NCBI RefSeq assembly: GCF_000467105.1
Contig: NZ_BATI01000006.1
Coordinates: 124,001-188,000, forward strand
Origin: Aquipseudomonas alcaligenes NBRC 14159
Lineage (GTDB): Bacteria > Pseudomonadota > Gammaproteobacteria > Pseudomonadales > Pseudomonadaceae
DNA: 64,000 nucleotides
Direction: 5' to 3'
The first letter of the stretch is position 1. Each line of letters opens with the position of its first letter. Positions 54,450-62,800 of this stretch are shown here, piece by piece. The position numbers and the translations under genes are program-made. The notes below the pieces were generated by a model. That model was given only the letters and a program-made list of their open reading frames with translations, made no database searches and had not been told where the DNA came from.

Positions 54450-56117
54450 TTACTGCCCCCAGGTGTCGCGCAGGGTGACGGTACGGTTGAACACCGGCTT
54501 GCCCGGCTGGGTGTCCTTCAGGTCGGCGACGAAGTAACCCTCGCGCTCGAACTGGAAACGCTCTTCGGCAGCTGCGTTGGCCAGCGACGGCTCGACGCGG
54601 CAGCCGGTGAGGACCACCAGCGAGTCCGGGTTGATGTTGTCGAGGAAGCTGCCGCCCTCCTCGCTCTTCTCCGGGTTGGCGGAGCGGAACAGGCGGTCGT
54701 ACAGGCGCACTTCGCATTCCACGCTCTCGGCGGCCGGCACCCAGTGGATCACGCCCTTGACCTTGCGGCCTTCCGGGTTCTTGCCCAGGGTGTTCTCGTC
54801 GTAGGAGCAGCGCAGCTCGACGATATTGCCTTGCGCGTCCTTCACGGCTTCATCCGCGCGGATCACGTAGCTGCCGCGCAGACGCACTTCGCCGCCCGGG
54901 ATCAGGCGCTTGAAGCCGTCCGGCGGGGTTTCCTCGAAGTCGCTGGCGTCGATGTAGATCTCGCGGCTGAACGGCAGCACGCGCACGCCCATGTCCTGCT
55001 TCGGATGGCGCGGCAGTTCGAGGTTTTCGACCTGGCCTTGCGGGTAGTTGGTGATCACCACTTTCAGCGGCTTGAGCACGCACATGGCACGCGCGGCGTT
55101 GGCGTCCAGGTCCTCGCGGATGGCGAATTCCAGCATGCCGATATCGACCACGCCGCCGGCGCGGTTGACGCCGATCATGTCGCAGAAGGTGCGGATCGAG
55201 GCCGGGGTGTAGCCACGGCGGCGATAGCCGGACAGGGTCGACATGCGCGGGTCATCCCAGCCCTGTACGTGTTTCTCGTCGACCAGCTGCTTGAGCTTGC
55301 GCTTGCTGGTGACGGTGTAGTTCAGGTTGAGACGGGCGAACTCATACTGGCGCGGCTGCGCCGGCACCGACAGGTTGGCCAGGAACCACTCGTACAGCGG
55401 GCGGTGATCCTCGAACTCCAGGGTGCAGATGGAGTGGGTGATGCCTTCCAGGGCGTCCGACTGACCGTGGGTGAAGTCGTAGCTCGGGTAGATGCACCAC
55501 TTGTCGCCGGTCTGGTGGTGATGGGCGTGGCGGATGCGGTAGAGGATCGGGTCGCGCAGGTTGATGTTCGGCGAGGCCATGTCGATCTTGGCGCGCAGCG
55601 AACGGGCACCGTCCGGGAACTCGCCGGCCTTCATGCGGGCGAACAGATCGAGGTTCTCTTCCACGGAGCGATCGCGGAACGGGCTGTTCTTGCCCGGCTC
55701 GGTCAGACTGCCGCGGTATTCGCGCATTTCCTCGGCGTTCAGATCGCAGACGAAGGCCTTGCCGGCCTTGATCAGCTCGATGGCCCAGTCATGCAGCTGG
55801 TCGAAGTAATTGGAGGCGTAGCGCTCCTCGCCGGCCCACTGGAAGCCCAGCCACTCGACGTCGGCTTTGATCGCGTCGATATATTCCTGGTCTTCCTTGG
55901 CCGGGTTGGTGTCGTCGAAACGCAGGTTGCACTCGCCGCCGAATTCCTGGGCCAGGCCGAAGTTGAGGCAGATGCTCTTGGCGTGGCCGATATGCAGGTA
56001 GCCGTTGGGCTCCGGCGGGAAGCGGGTGATGATCTTGCTGTGCTTGCCGCTGTCCAGGTCAGCCTGGACGATGGGACGCAGGAAGTTGGCGGCTTTTTCG
56101 ACGGTGGGCTTGCTCAT
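54450..56117 (-). CDS. glnS: Glutaminyl-tRNA synthetase
   Basis: 555 residues from the ATG at 56117 ([17 protein letters not shown]), matching the usual length; an extension to 56189 is not family-like. Class I signatures: [17 protein letters not shown] and the KMSKS-equivalent VTSKRKL. The [17 protein letters not shown] and [16 protein letters not shown] segments are typical of GlnRS, and the C-terminal beta-barrels that read the anticodon are complete. First gene of the glnS-cysS operon, divergent from ppiB. Confidence 0.97.
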   Translation of the reverse strand: MSKPTVEKAANFLRPIVQADLDSGKHSKIITRFPPEPNGYLHIGHAKSICLNFGLAQEFGGECNLRFDDTNPAKEDQEYIDAIKADVEWLGFQWAGEERYASNYFDQLHDWAIELIKAGKAFVCDLNAEEMREYRGSLTEPGKNSPFRDRSVEENLDLFARMKAGEFPDGARSLRAKIDMASPNINLRDPILYRIRHAHHHQTGDKWCIYPSYDFTHGQSDALEGITHSICTLEFEDHRPLYEWFLANLSVPAQPRQYEFARLNLNYTVTSKRKLKQLVDEKHVQGWDDPRMSTLSGYRRRGYTPASIRTFCDMIGVNRAGGVVDIGMLEFAIREDLDANAARAMCVLKPLKVVITNYPQGQVENLELPRHPKQDMGVRVLPFSREIYIDASDFEETPPDGFKRLIPGGEVRLRGSYVIRADEAVKDAQGNIVELRCSYDENTLGKNPEGRKVKGVIHWVPAAESVECEVRLYDRLFRSANPEKSEEGGSFLDNINPDSLVVLTGCRVEPSLANAAAEERFQFEREGYFVADLKDTQPGKPVFNRTVTLRDTWGQ

Positions 56118-56290
56118 GGTGTCCTTAGATGCGGTGCGGCCTCCGCGCGGGAGGTAGGCCGGTCGAGACAAAGCCCGTATGATACTCAACCCGCTATATC
56201 CCTGACAGCCGCAAAGCGACCGGGAGTGGCCTTTTGGCGCGAACGCGCCGCCGCCCTGCCCGCCTTGCCCGAATTCGAGAGCGCATCTCC

Positions 56291-56782
56291 ATGATCAAGC
56301 TGCACACCAACCACGGCGTCATCACCCTGGAACTGTTCGCCGACAAGGCCCCGGAAACCGCCGCCAACTTCGAGCAGTACGTGCGCGACGGCCACTACAA
56401 CGGCACCGTGTTCCACCGCGTGATCAGCAACTTCATGATCCAGGGCGGTGGTTTCGAGCCGGGCATGAAGCAGAAGCCGACCCGCGCGCCGATCAAGAAC
56501 GAAGCCAACAACGGCCTCTCCAACAAGGTCGGCACCGTCGCCATGGCCCGCACCATGGACCCGCACTCGGCCTCCGCGCAGTTCTTCATTAACGTCGCCG
56601 ACAACGGCTTCCTCGACCACACCGCACCGACCATGCAGGGCTGGGGCTATGCAGTGTTCGGCCAGGTGACCGAGGGCATGGACGTGGTCGAGAAGATCAA
56701 GGGCGTGGCCACCACCATGAAGTCCGGCCATCAGGACGTACCGGTGGAAGACGTGATCATCGAGAAAGCCGAAGTCGTCTGA
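56291..56782 (+). CDS. ppiB: Cytoplasmic peptidyl-prolyl isomerase B (cyclophilin)
   Basis: 163 residues, no signal peptide. Cyclophilin signatures [36 protein letters not shown] and [15 protein letters not shown] are intact. The start at 56291 follows a GAGAGC ribosome region; the longer frame from 56234 is not conserved. It is followed by a 138-bp palindromic repeat and then lpxH. The glnS-ppiB-lpxH order matches what I recall from other pseudomonads. Confidence 0.96.
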   Translation: MIKLHTNHGVITLELFADKAPETAANFEQYVRDGHYNGTVFHRVISNFMIQGGGFEPGMKQKPTRAPIKNEANNGLSNKVGTVAMARTMDPHSASAQFFINVADNGFLDHTAPTMQGWGYAVFGQVTEGMDVVEKIKGVATTMKSGHQDVPVEDVIIEKAEVV

Positions 56783-56920
56783 CAGACCGCCAAAAACTAC
56801 TGCGCTAGGCTACGCGTCGTTGCGGCCAGCTTCGGAATGCTCATTTACCCTTTGTAAACTGCGCTTCCTCAACTGTCCGCGCCTAGCCTAGCCGTCGCTC
56901 GCTACGTTTTTATCGGTCTG
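56783..56920. repeat. Long imperfect palindromic element, MITE- or REP-like
   Basis: The 138-bp stretch between ppiB and lpxH begins with CAGACCGCCAAAAAC (56783) and ends with GTTTTTATCGGTCTG (56920), which are inverted copies. Further in, GCGCTAGGCTA near the left end matches TAGCCTAG near the right, and the central halves (GCGGCCAGCTTCGGAATGC and CGCTTCCTCAACTGTCCGC) are also related as imperfect inverted repeats around a centre near CCCTTTGTAAA. It begins right after the ppiB TGA and ends 9 bp before the lpxH ATG. It has no coding potential. It resembles dispersed hairpin repeats of pseudomonad genomes. Confidence 0.7.
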
Positions 56921-56929
56921 CTGAATGAC

Positions 56930-57652
56930 ATGATCCTGCTGATCTCCGATCTGCACCTGGAAGAGCAACGCCCGGACATCACCCGGGCGTTTCTGCATTT
57001 CCTGCAGACCCGCGCCCGCGGGGCCGAGGCCCTGTACATCCTTGGCGACTTCTTCGAGGTGTGGGTCGGCGATGACGGCATGTCGCCGTTCCAGCACGAC
57101 ATCGCCCGCGCCCTGCGCGAACTGAGCGATGCCGGTACGCGCCTCTACCTGATGCACGGCAACCGTGACTTCCTGATCGGCCGCGCCTTCTGCCGCGAAG
57201 CCGGCTGCACCCTGCTGAAAGACCCGAGCATCGTGCACTTCAATGGCGAGCCGGTGCTGCTGATGCACGGCGACAGCCTGTGCACCCTGGATGTCGGCTA
57301 TATGAAGCTGCGTCGCCTGCTGCGCAACCCGCTCTCCTTGTTCATCCTGCGCAACCTGCCGCTCGGCACCCGCCACAAGCTGGCGCGCAAGCTGCGCAGC
57401 GAGAGCCGCGCGCAGACGCGCATGAAGGCCCGCGAGATCATCGACGTGACCCCGGAAGAGGTGCCACGAATCATGGCCGAGCATGGCGTGCGCACCCTGA
57501 TCCACGGCCATACCCATCGCCCCGCCGAACATGCACTCGAAGTGAACGGCCAAAGCGCCCGACGCATCGTCCTCGGCGACTGGGACCAGCAGGGCTGGGC
57601 CCTGCAGATCGACGAAGAGGGTCTGCACCAGGCGCCCTTCGCCCTCGCCTGA
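56930..57652 (+). CDS. lpxH: UDP-2,3-diacylglucosamine diphosphatase LpxH
   Basis: 240 residues, the expected length. It hydrolyses UDP-2,3-diacylglucosamine to lipid X in lipid A synthesis at the inner face of the membrane. Calcineurin-like metal motifs in order: [35 protein letters not shown] and [11 protein letters not shown]. No clear ribosome site is visible before the ATG because the palindromic element ends nine bases upstream. Confidence 0.96.
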   Translation: MILLISDLHLEEQRPDITRAFLHFLQTRARGAEALYILGDFFEVWVGDDGMSPFQHDIARALRELSDAGTRLYLMHGNRDFLIGRAFCREAGCTLLKDPSIVHFNGEPVLLMHGDSLCTLDVGYMKLRRLLRNPLSLFILRNLPLGTRHKLARKLRSESRAQTRMKAREIIDVTPEEVPRIMAEHGVRTLIHGHTHRPAEHALEVNGQSARRIVLGDWDQQGWALQIDEEGLHQAPFALA

Positions 57653-57754
57653 CAGATCGGCGAGAGCCAGCCCACATACCGGCACAGTGCCACTTGACGC
57701 CCTCTTCGCGGCTGCGCAGCATGCGCGCACCTTTCCCGCAGTCAAGGAACGATC

Positions 57755-59107
57755 ATGGAAATCCCCAGCGGCACTCCCTCGAAACTCTCCCTGTTCAAGT
57801 ACGTTGGTGTCCCGGCGCTGGTCGCCGCCATCGGCTTCGTCGGCTTCAACGGCGTGTTCTTCTATAACGAGGCAGGCTTCGTCACTCACGTGCGGACCAT
57901 CTTCGGCGAAGAGAAGATCGTCGACGACGTGGGCTACGCCACCAAGTGGTTCGGCCGCGCCACGCCCTGGAAAAAGGCCCTCAGCGTGCAGTCGGTGCTC
58001 ACCGAAGCCCTGGAGATCGACGACACCAGCGACAACGACAGCCTGGGCGCCACCATCGAGGCCTTCCCGATCGTGTTCCTCGGCAACGTCGACGCCAAGG
58101 TCGAATCCTCGGCGCGCTTCCGCCTGCCTGGCGGCGACCAGTTCCTCAAGATCGCCCAGGAATACCGCAACCCGGAAAACTTCATCAAGACCGCCCTGGT
58201 CCCGGCCATCAAGGAAACCCTGCAGGCCACCGCCTCGCTGATGAGCGCCGACGACTACTACGCCGGCGCGCGCAGCGAGTTCGCCGCCGAGTTCGAGAAC
58301 CAGCTCAATGACGGCCTGTACCTGATCAAGCGCAAGGAAATCCGCGGCCCGCGCGGCCACCTGCCGAGCCAGACCGCGATCCTCCAGGCCGGCACCGAGC
58401 AGGGCAACTTCGGCGACAACAACGCCAGCCAGTTCATCACCGAAAAAGTGGTGGACGACAAGGGCATCCCGGTGCGCAAGCAGCAGCAGTTCCGCAAGTA
58501 CGGCGTGGAAGTGGTCGAGGCGCGCATCACCAACGTCGACCCCAACCCGCAGTACAAGCAGCGCATGGTCAAGGTCCAGCAGGCCCTGGCCGAACTGGCC
58601 GTGGCCCGGCAGAACCGCCTGAAGGAAGAGGAAGAGAAGCTCCTGGTCACCGCCCGCGGTGAGAAGGAAGTCGAAGCCCGCCGCCAGGAAACCCTGCGCG
58701 ACCAGATCGAACAGACCACCCAGGCCGAAACCGAGAAGCAGCTGGCCGTGATCAACGCCGAGCGCGAGAAGCAGCGTGCCGAGATCGAGAAGCAGACGGC
58801 CGAGCTGCTGCGTGACAAGGCCAGCATCACCGCCCAGGCCACCAAGATCACCGCCGACGCCGAGGCCTATGCGCGCAAGGCGGTGATCGAGGCGGACGGC
58901 GCCCTGCAACCCAAGCTGGATGCCCTGGTGCAGATCAACAAGGTGTGGGCCGAAGCCGCCTCCCAGGCGCCGGTGCCCGGCGTGATGATGGGCGGTTCCG
59001 GCAACGGCGCCAGCGCCAGCCGCCAGGACGAGATCGGCCAGCTGATGGGCATCCTTGCCACCAAGGCCGCCCGCGACCTGTCGCTGGACATGAAGGTCAA
59101 GGAATAA
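57755..59107 (+). CDS. SPFH/Band 7 (prohibitin-like) membrane protein
   Basis: 450 residues. One N-terminal transmembrane helix (YVGVPALVAAIGFVGFNGVFF, split over its length), then an SPFH-like domain to about residue 260, then a charged coiled-coil segment at about 285-380 rich in Glu, Lys, Arg and Ala (AVARQNRLKEEEEKLLVTAR onward), and a glycine/serine-rich tail. Such proteins oligomerise on membranes and organise proteases or microdomains. It follows lpxH by 102 bp and is closed by a terminator. No partner (NfeD or protease) gene is adjacent. Confidence 0.8.
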   Translation: MEIPSGTPSKLSLFKYVGVPALVAAIGFVGFNGVFFYNEAGFVTHVRTIFGEEKIVDDVGYATKWFGRATPWKKALSVQSVLTEALEIDDTSDNDSLGATIEAFPIVFLGNVDAKVESSARFRLPGGDQFLKIAQEYRNPENFIKTALVPAIKETLQATASLMSADDYYAGARSEFAAEFENQLNDGLYLIKRKEIRGPRGHLPSQTAILQAGTEQGNFGDNNASQFITEKVVDDKGIPVRKQQQFRKYGVEVVEARITNVDPNPQYKQRMVKVQQALAELAVARQNRLKEEEEKLLVTARGEKEVEARRQETLRDQIEQTTQAETEKQLAVINAEREKQRAEIEKQTAELLRDKASITAQATKITADAEAYARKAVIEADGALQPKLDALVQINKVWAEAASQAPVPGVMMGGSGNGASASRQDEIGQLMGILATKAARDLSLDMKVKE

Positions 59108-59122
59108 GCCCTTCCGAAGTCA

Positions 59123-59160
59123 GCGAACGCCCCGCCCATGCGGGGCGTTCTCGTTTTTGC
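59123..59160 (+). terminator. Rho-independent terminator behind the SPFH gene
   Basis: GAACGCCCCGC (59125-59135), loop CCAT, GCGGGGCGTTC (59140-59150), then TCGTTTTT. Confidence 0.88.
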
Positions 59161-59252
59161 GCCCGCCTGCACTTCCCTTGATACGGATCAAACTCGCCAC
59201 GTCACCGACGCGTAGGCTGCAAGCAAGCCCGAGCCGTGCGATGGAGGTCGTC

Positions 59253-59783
59253 ATGAGCAACATTCTTCTGGTGTGTTATTCACGCACCGGCAATACCCGC
59301 CTGGTGGCCGACGAACTGACCCAGCTCACCGGCTGGCCGCTGGCCCTGATCCGTGACAGCAAGCCGCGCGCCGGCGCCAGTGGCGACTGGCGCTGCATGC
59401 TCGATGCCTGGCTACGCAGCCGGCCCGACTACCTGTACGAAGGGCCGACGCTCGAACGCTTCGACCACATCGTGCTGCTCACCCCGGTGTGGATGAAAGG
59501 CCTGGCCGCGCCGCTGCGCAGCTTCCTGGCCGACCACGACCTGTCGTCCAAGCGCATCTCGGTGATCTGCACCCAGGGCGGGCGCGGGGGCTTCAACGCC
59601 GTGGAAGAAATCGCCACCCTGACCCGCCAGGTGCCCTCGCCCGTGCAGATTCTGCTGCAGAGCGAAGTACTCAGCGGGCTCTCGCCGCAACGCCTGGAAG
59701 ACTTCGTGGTGCAGGTGCTGGCGTCCACCACCTACCAGCGCGATCGTCAGCGCCCGTCCTGGCTGTCGCCCGTCGCGTCCTGA
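59253..59783 (+). CDS. Flavodoxin-fold protein
   Basis: 176 residues from the ATG at 59253, preceded by GGAGGT five bases upstream. The FMN phosphate loop is YSRTGNTRLVADEL at residues 9-22. HIVLLTPVWMKGLAAPLRSFLA and ICTQGGRGG are the other flavin-contact segments of the flavodoxin/NAD(P)H-quinone oxidoreductase fold. Electron partner unknown. Its last 37 bp overlap the 3' end of the convergent methyltransferase gene. Confidence 0.85.
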   Translation: MSNILLVCYSRTGNTRLVADELTQLTGWPLALIRDSKPRAGASGDWRCMLDAWLRSRPDYLYEGPTLERFDHIVLLTPVWMKGLAAPLRSFLADHDLSSKRISVICTQGGRGGFNAVEEIATLTRQVPSPVQILLQSEVLSGLSPQRLEDFVVQVLASTTYQRDRQRPSWLSPVAS

Positions 59784-60715
59784 GCCACGAACCGCAGGAC
59801 CTTGAGCCCCGCGTCCGGGTCCCTATCAATGAACTCCGGCGGGTTGCCCAGGCGTTCGATGAACTGCAGCTGCGGGGCCTCGCGGGCCATCTCGGCGATG
59901 AGGAAAGCCGGTGTGACGGCCGGATCATTGCAGCAGGCCAGCACCTGCCCCGCCGGCGCCAGCAACTCCGGGAGCCGGCGCATGATCTTGGCGTAGTCGC
60001 GGGGCAGCACGAAGCTGCCCTTCTGGAAGCTCGGCGGGTCGACGATGATCAGATCGAAAGGCCCCTCACGGCGCAGCTTGCCCCAGGAGTTGAACAGGTC
60101 GTGGCCCAGGAAGCTCACCTGCGCCAGGTCGTGACCATTGAGCCGGTGGTTGTCTCGTCCGCGGCTCAGCGCCGGCCGCGACATGTCCAGATTGACCACC
60201 CGCGCAGCGCCACCGGCGATGGCCGCCACGGAAAAACCGCAGGTGTAGGCGAACAGGTTGAGCACCCGCAGCCCGGCCGCGCGCTCGCGCACCCAGCTGC
60301 GTCCCAGGCGCATGTCGAGGAACAGGCCGCTGTTCTGCTTGCGCGCGAAATCCAGCCGATAGCGCAGGCCGTCCTCGACGATCTCGCCGCCGTCGATGGG
60401 CTCTCCCCACAGGAACTCGGTCGTGCTGTCGGGCAGGTAGCGGTGCTGCAGAAGCAGGTGACCCGCGCCACTGTGCTGCCAGACCAGCTCCCTGGTCAGC
60501 GCCAGCAGCATCTGCCGCAACTCGGCCAGCTCCACCTCACCGGGCTGGCGGAACAGCGACACCAGCAGCACCCCCTGCAGCCAGTCGACCGTCACCTGCT
60601 CCAGCCCCGGCCATTGCCGGCCGCGCCCATGGAACAGGCGACGTGCCTCGTCTGGCGGGGCGGCGAGTGCCACACACAGATGTTGTTGCAGGATGGCGAT
60701 GGCGGCGCTGTTCAT
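59747..60715 (-). CDS. SAM-dependent methyltransferase, RlmI/RlmK-like
   Basis: 322 residues. Motif I LNLFAYTCGFSVAAIAGGA, the acidic motif II VNLDMSRPALSRGRDNHRLNG, and the catalytic-site VDPPSFQKG are those of the RlmI/RlmK 23S rRNA methyltransferase fold. The N-terminal PUA domain of RlmI is not recognisable; the first 130 residues look different, so it may be a distinct RNA or small-molecule enzyme. It converges with the flavodoxin gene (37-bp overlap) and is divergent from the Kef-type antiporter gene. Confidence 0.8.
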   Translation of the reverse strand: MNSAAIAILQQHLCVALAAPPDEARRLFHGRGRQWPGLEQVTVDWLQGVLLVSLFRQPGEVELAELRQMLLALTRELVWQHSGAGHLLLQHRYLPDSTTEFLWGEPIDGGEIVEDGLRYRLDFARKQNSGLFLDMRLGRSWVRERAAGLRVLNLFAYTCGFSVAAIAGGAARVVNLDMSRPALSRGRDNHRLNGHDLAQVSFLGHDLFNSWGKLRREGPFDLIIVDPPSFQKGSFVLPRDYAKIMRRLPELLAPAGQVLACCNDPAVTPAFLIAEMAREAPQLQFIERLGNPPEFIDRDPDAGLKVLRFVAQDATGDSQDGR

Positions 60716-60839
60716 GGTGCTCGTGTAGTGGGTTGGAAGGCCGGCATTCTAGGCCATAACCCCGGCGTCGAGACGGCCTGGATCAACGCGAGGGACGTGG
60801 CGAGCTGTTAATCTCGGACTATTTGAACAGGAGATTCGC

Positions 60840-62648
60840 ATGCCTCACGACGGCAGCCTGCTGCAGGGCGCAGTGGTATTCCTCTGCGCCGCCGTATTGG
60901 CAGTACCTCTGGCCAAGCGCCTGCAACTGGGCGCAGTGCTCGGCTACCTGCTGGCCGGGGTACTGATCGGCCCCTCGGTCCTCGGCCTGATCGGCGACCC
61001 GGAAAGCGTCAGCCACCTGTCCGAGATGGGCGTGGTCCTGCTGCTGTTCATCATCGGTCTGGAACTGTCGCCCAAGCGCCTGTGGGTCATGCGCCAGGCG
61101 GTGTTCGGCGTGGGCCTGGCACAGGTACTGCTGACGGCTCTGGTGATCGGCACAGTGGCGCTGTTCGGCTTCCACCAGCCCCTTCCCGTGGCCATGGTGC
61201 TCGGGCTCGGCCTGGCGCTGTCCTCCACCGCCTTCGGCCTGCAGCTGCTGGCCGAACGCAAGGAGCTGACCAGCCCGCACGGCCGCATGGCCTTCGCCAT
61301 CCTGCTGTTTCAGGACATCGCCGCCATCCCGCTGATCGCCCTGGTGCCGATGCTGGGCGAGGCCAGCCCGCATCCGCTGCCGGGCAACGAACTGCAGGGG
61401 CTGCTGGAAGTCTTCGGCAGCATCGCCCTGGTGGTGCTCGGCGGCCGCTACCTGCTGCGCCCGGTGTTTCGCATCGTCTCGCGCAGTGGCAGCCACGAGG
61501 TTTCCACCGCCACCGCGCTGCTGGTAGTGATTGGCACCGCCTGGCTGATGGAGCTGGCCGGCATCTCCATGGCCCTGGGCGCCTTCCTCGCCGGCATGCT
61601 GCTGGCCGACTCCGAATACCGCCACGAGCTGGAGTCGCACATCGAGCCATTCAAGGGCCTGCTGCTGGGCCTGTTCTTCATGAGCGTCGGCATGGTCGCC
61701 AACCTCCAGCTGCTGTGGCAGGAACCCCTGTTGGTGCTGGGCCTGACCCTGCTGCTGATCGGTCTCAAGCTGCCGGTACTGCTGCTGGTCGGGCGCCTGG
61801 CCGGCGGCCTGTCGCGCAGCAGCGCGATGCAGCTGGCGGTGCTGCTGGCGGCCGGCGGCGAATTCGCCTTCGTGGTGTTCCGCATGGCCCGCAGCGAACA
61901 GCTGCTCGACGCGCACATCCATGATCTGCTGGTGATTGCCATTACCCTGTCGATGGCCGTCACCCCGCTGTTGGTGATGCTCGTCGCCCACCTGTTCAAG
62001 AGCGCGCCGAGTGCACCGAGCGAGGTACCGCCGGAGCTGAAGACAGTGGACAGCCACACGCCGCGGGTGGTGCTGGCCGGCATGGGGCGCATGGGCCAGG
62101 TGATCGCCCGGGTCCTGCGCGCCCAGCACGTGCCCTTCGTCGCCCTGGACAACTCGGTGGATGCCGTGGAGATGTCGCGCAGCCTGGGGCAGATGCCGAT
62201 CTTCTATGGCAACCCGCTGCGCCCGGAGATCCTGCGCGCCGCCCAGGTGGACAAGGCCGAGTGGTTCATCGTCGCCACCGATGATCCGGAGACCAACCTC
62301 AAGACCACCGAACTGGTGCGCAAGCTCTACCCCCATGTGAAGGTGATTGCCCGCGCGCGCAACCGCCAGCACGTGCACAAGCTGTGGGACCTCAACGCCC
62401 TGGCGGTGCGCGAGACCTTCCACTCCAGCCTCGAGATGAGCCATCAGGTGCTGCGCGGCCTCGGCCTCAGTGAAGAGCAGGCGGCAGCCCGCCTACGGCG
62501 CTTCAAACGCCATGACGAGGAAGTTCTGGAGGCCCAGCACCGGGTCTACGACAACCAGGCCGAAGTGCAGCAGACGGCACGCCAGGCCCGGAATGACCTG
62601 GAAAACCTGTTCAACAGCGATCAGATCGACGAGCGTCGCGACACCTGA
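60840..62648 (+). CDS. Kef-type monovalent cation:proton antiporter (CPA2) with TrkA-N domain
   Basis: 602 residues. Twelve or thirteen helices in the first 390 residues include the CPA2 segments GYLLAGVLIGP, FIIGLELSPKRLW and LLFQDIAAIPLIAL. The cytoplasmic RCK/TrkA-N domain starts about residue 402 with the nucleotide-binding VVLAGMGRMGQVIARVL. The C-terminal tail is charged. KefB/KefC proteins extrude K+ in exchange for protons, gated by glutathione adducts. No KefF/KefG ancillary gene is adjacent, so glutathione gating is not established. Confidence 0.92.
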   Translation: MPHDGSLLQGAVVFLCAAVLAVPLAKRLQLGAVLGYLLAGVLIGPSVLGLIGDPESVSHLSEMGVVLLLFIIGLELSPKRLWVMRQAVFGVGLAQVLLTALVIGTVALFGFHQPLPVAMVLGLGLALSSTAFGLQLLAERKELTSPHGRMAFAILLFQDIAAIPLIALVPMLGEASPHPLPGNELQGLLEVFGSIALVVLGGRYLLRPVFRIVSRSGSHEVSTATALLVVIGTAWLMELAGISMALGAFLAGMLLADSEYRHELESHIEPFKGLLLGLFFMSVGMVANLQLLWQEPLLVLGLTLLLIGLKLPVLLLVGRLAGGLSRSSAMQLAVLLAAGGEFAFVVFRMARSEQLLDAHIHDLLVIAITLSMAVTPLLVMLVAHLFKSAPSAPSEVPPELKTVDSHTPRVVLAGMGRMGQVIARVLRAQHVPFVALDNSVDAVEMSRSLGQMPIFYGNPLRPEILRAAQVDKAEWFIVATDDPETNLKTTELVRKLYPHVKVIARARNRQHVHKLWDLNALAVRETFHSSLEMSHQVLRGLGLSEEQAAARLRRFKRHDEEVLEAQHRVYDNQAEVQQTARQARNDLENLFNSDQIDERRDT

Positions 62649-62658
62649 ATACTGCAGG

Positions 62659-62696
62659 CAAAAAAACGGCCCATCGCCAGAAGACGTGGGCCGTAA
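62659..62696 (-). terminator. Rho-independent terminator of putP
   Basis: ACGGCCCA (62666-62673) pairs with TGGGCCGT (62687-62694). On the minus strand the stem is followed by seven T residues. A second hairpin at 62763-62794 (ACACGCGA with TCGCGTGT plus an inner CCGG pair) lies between this and the putP stop and could stabilise the mRNA end. Confidence 0.7.
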
Positions 62697-62800
62697 AGCA
62701 CTAAAGGGTCGTACGTGGTGCGCCGCCGGCAGTCGATGAGGGAGTGACTGTGGCGACGCGGAACACGCGACCGGACGACCGGCCGATCGCGTGTAGGGTA

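Noticed and set aside
53049..56294. A 1081-codon open frame on the plus strand opposite cysS and glnS
   Set aside because: It is a GC-rich antisense shadow. The opposite strand encodes two unmistakable aminoacyl-tRNA synthetases, and the frame has low-complexity composition with no domain.
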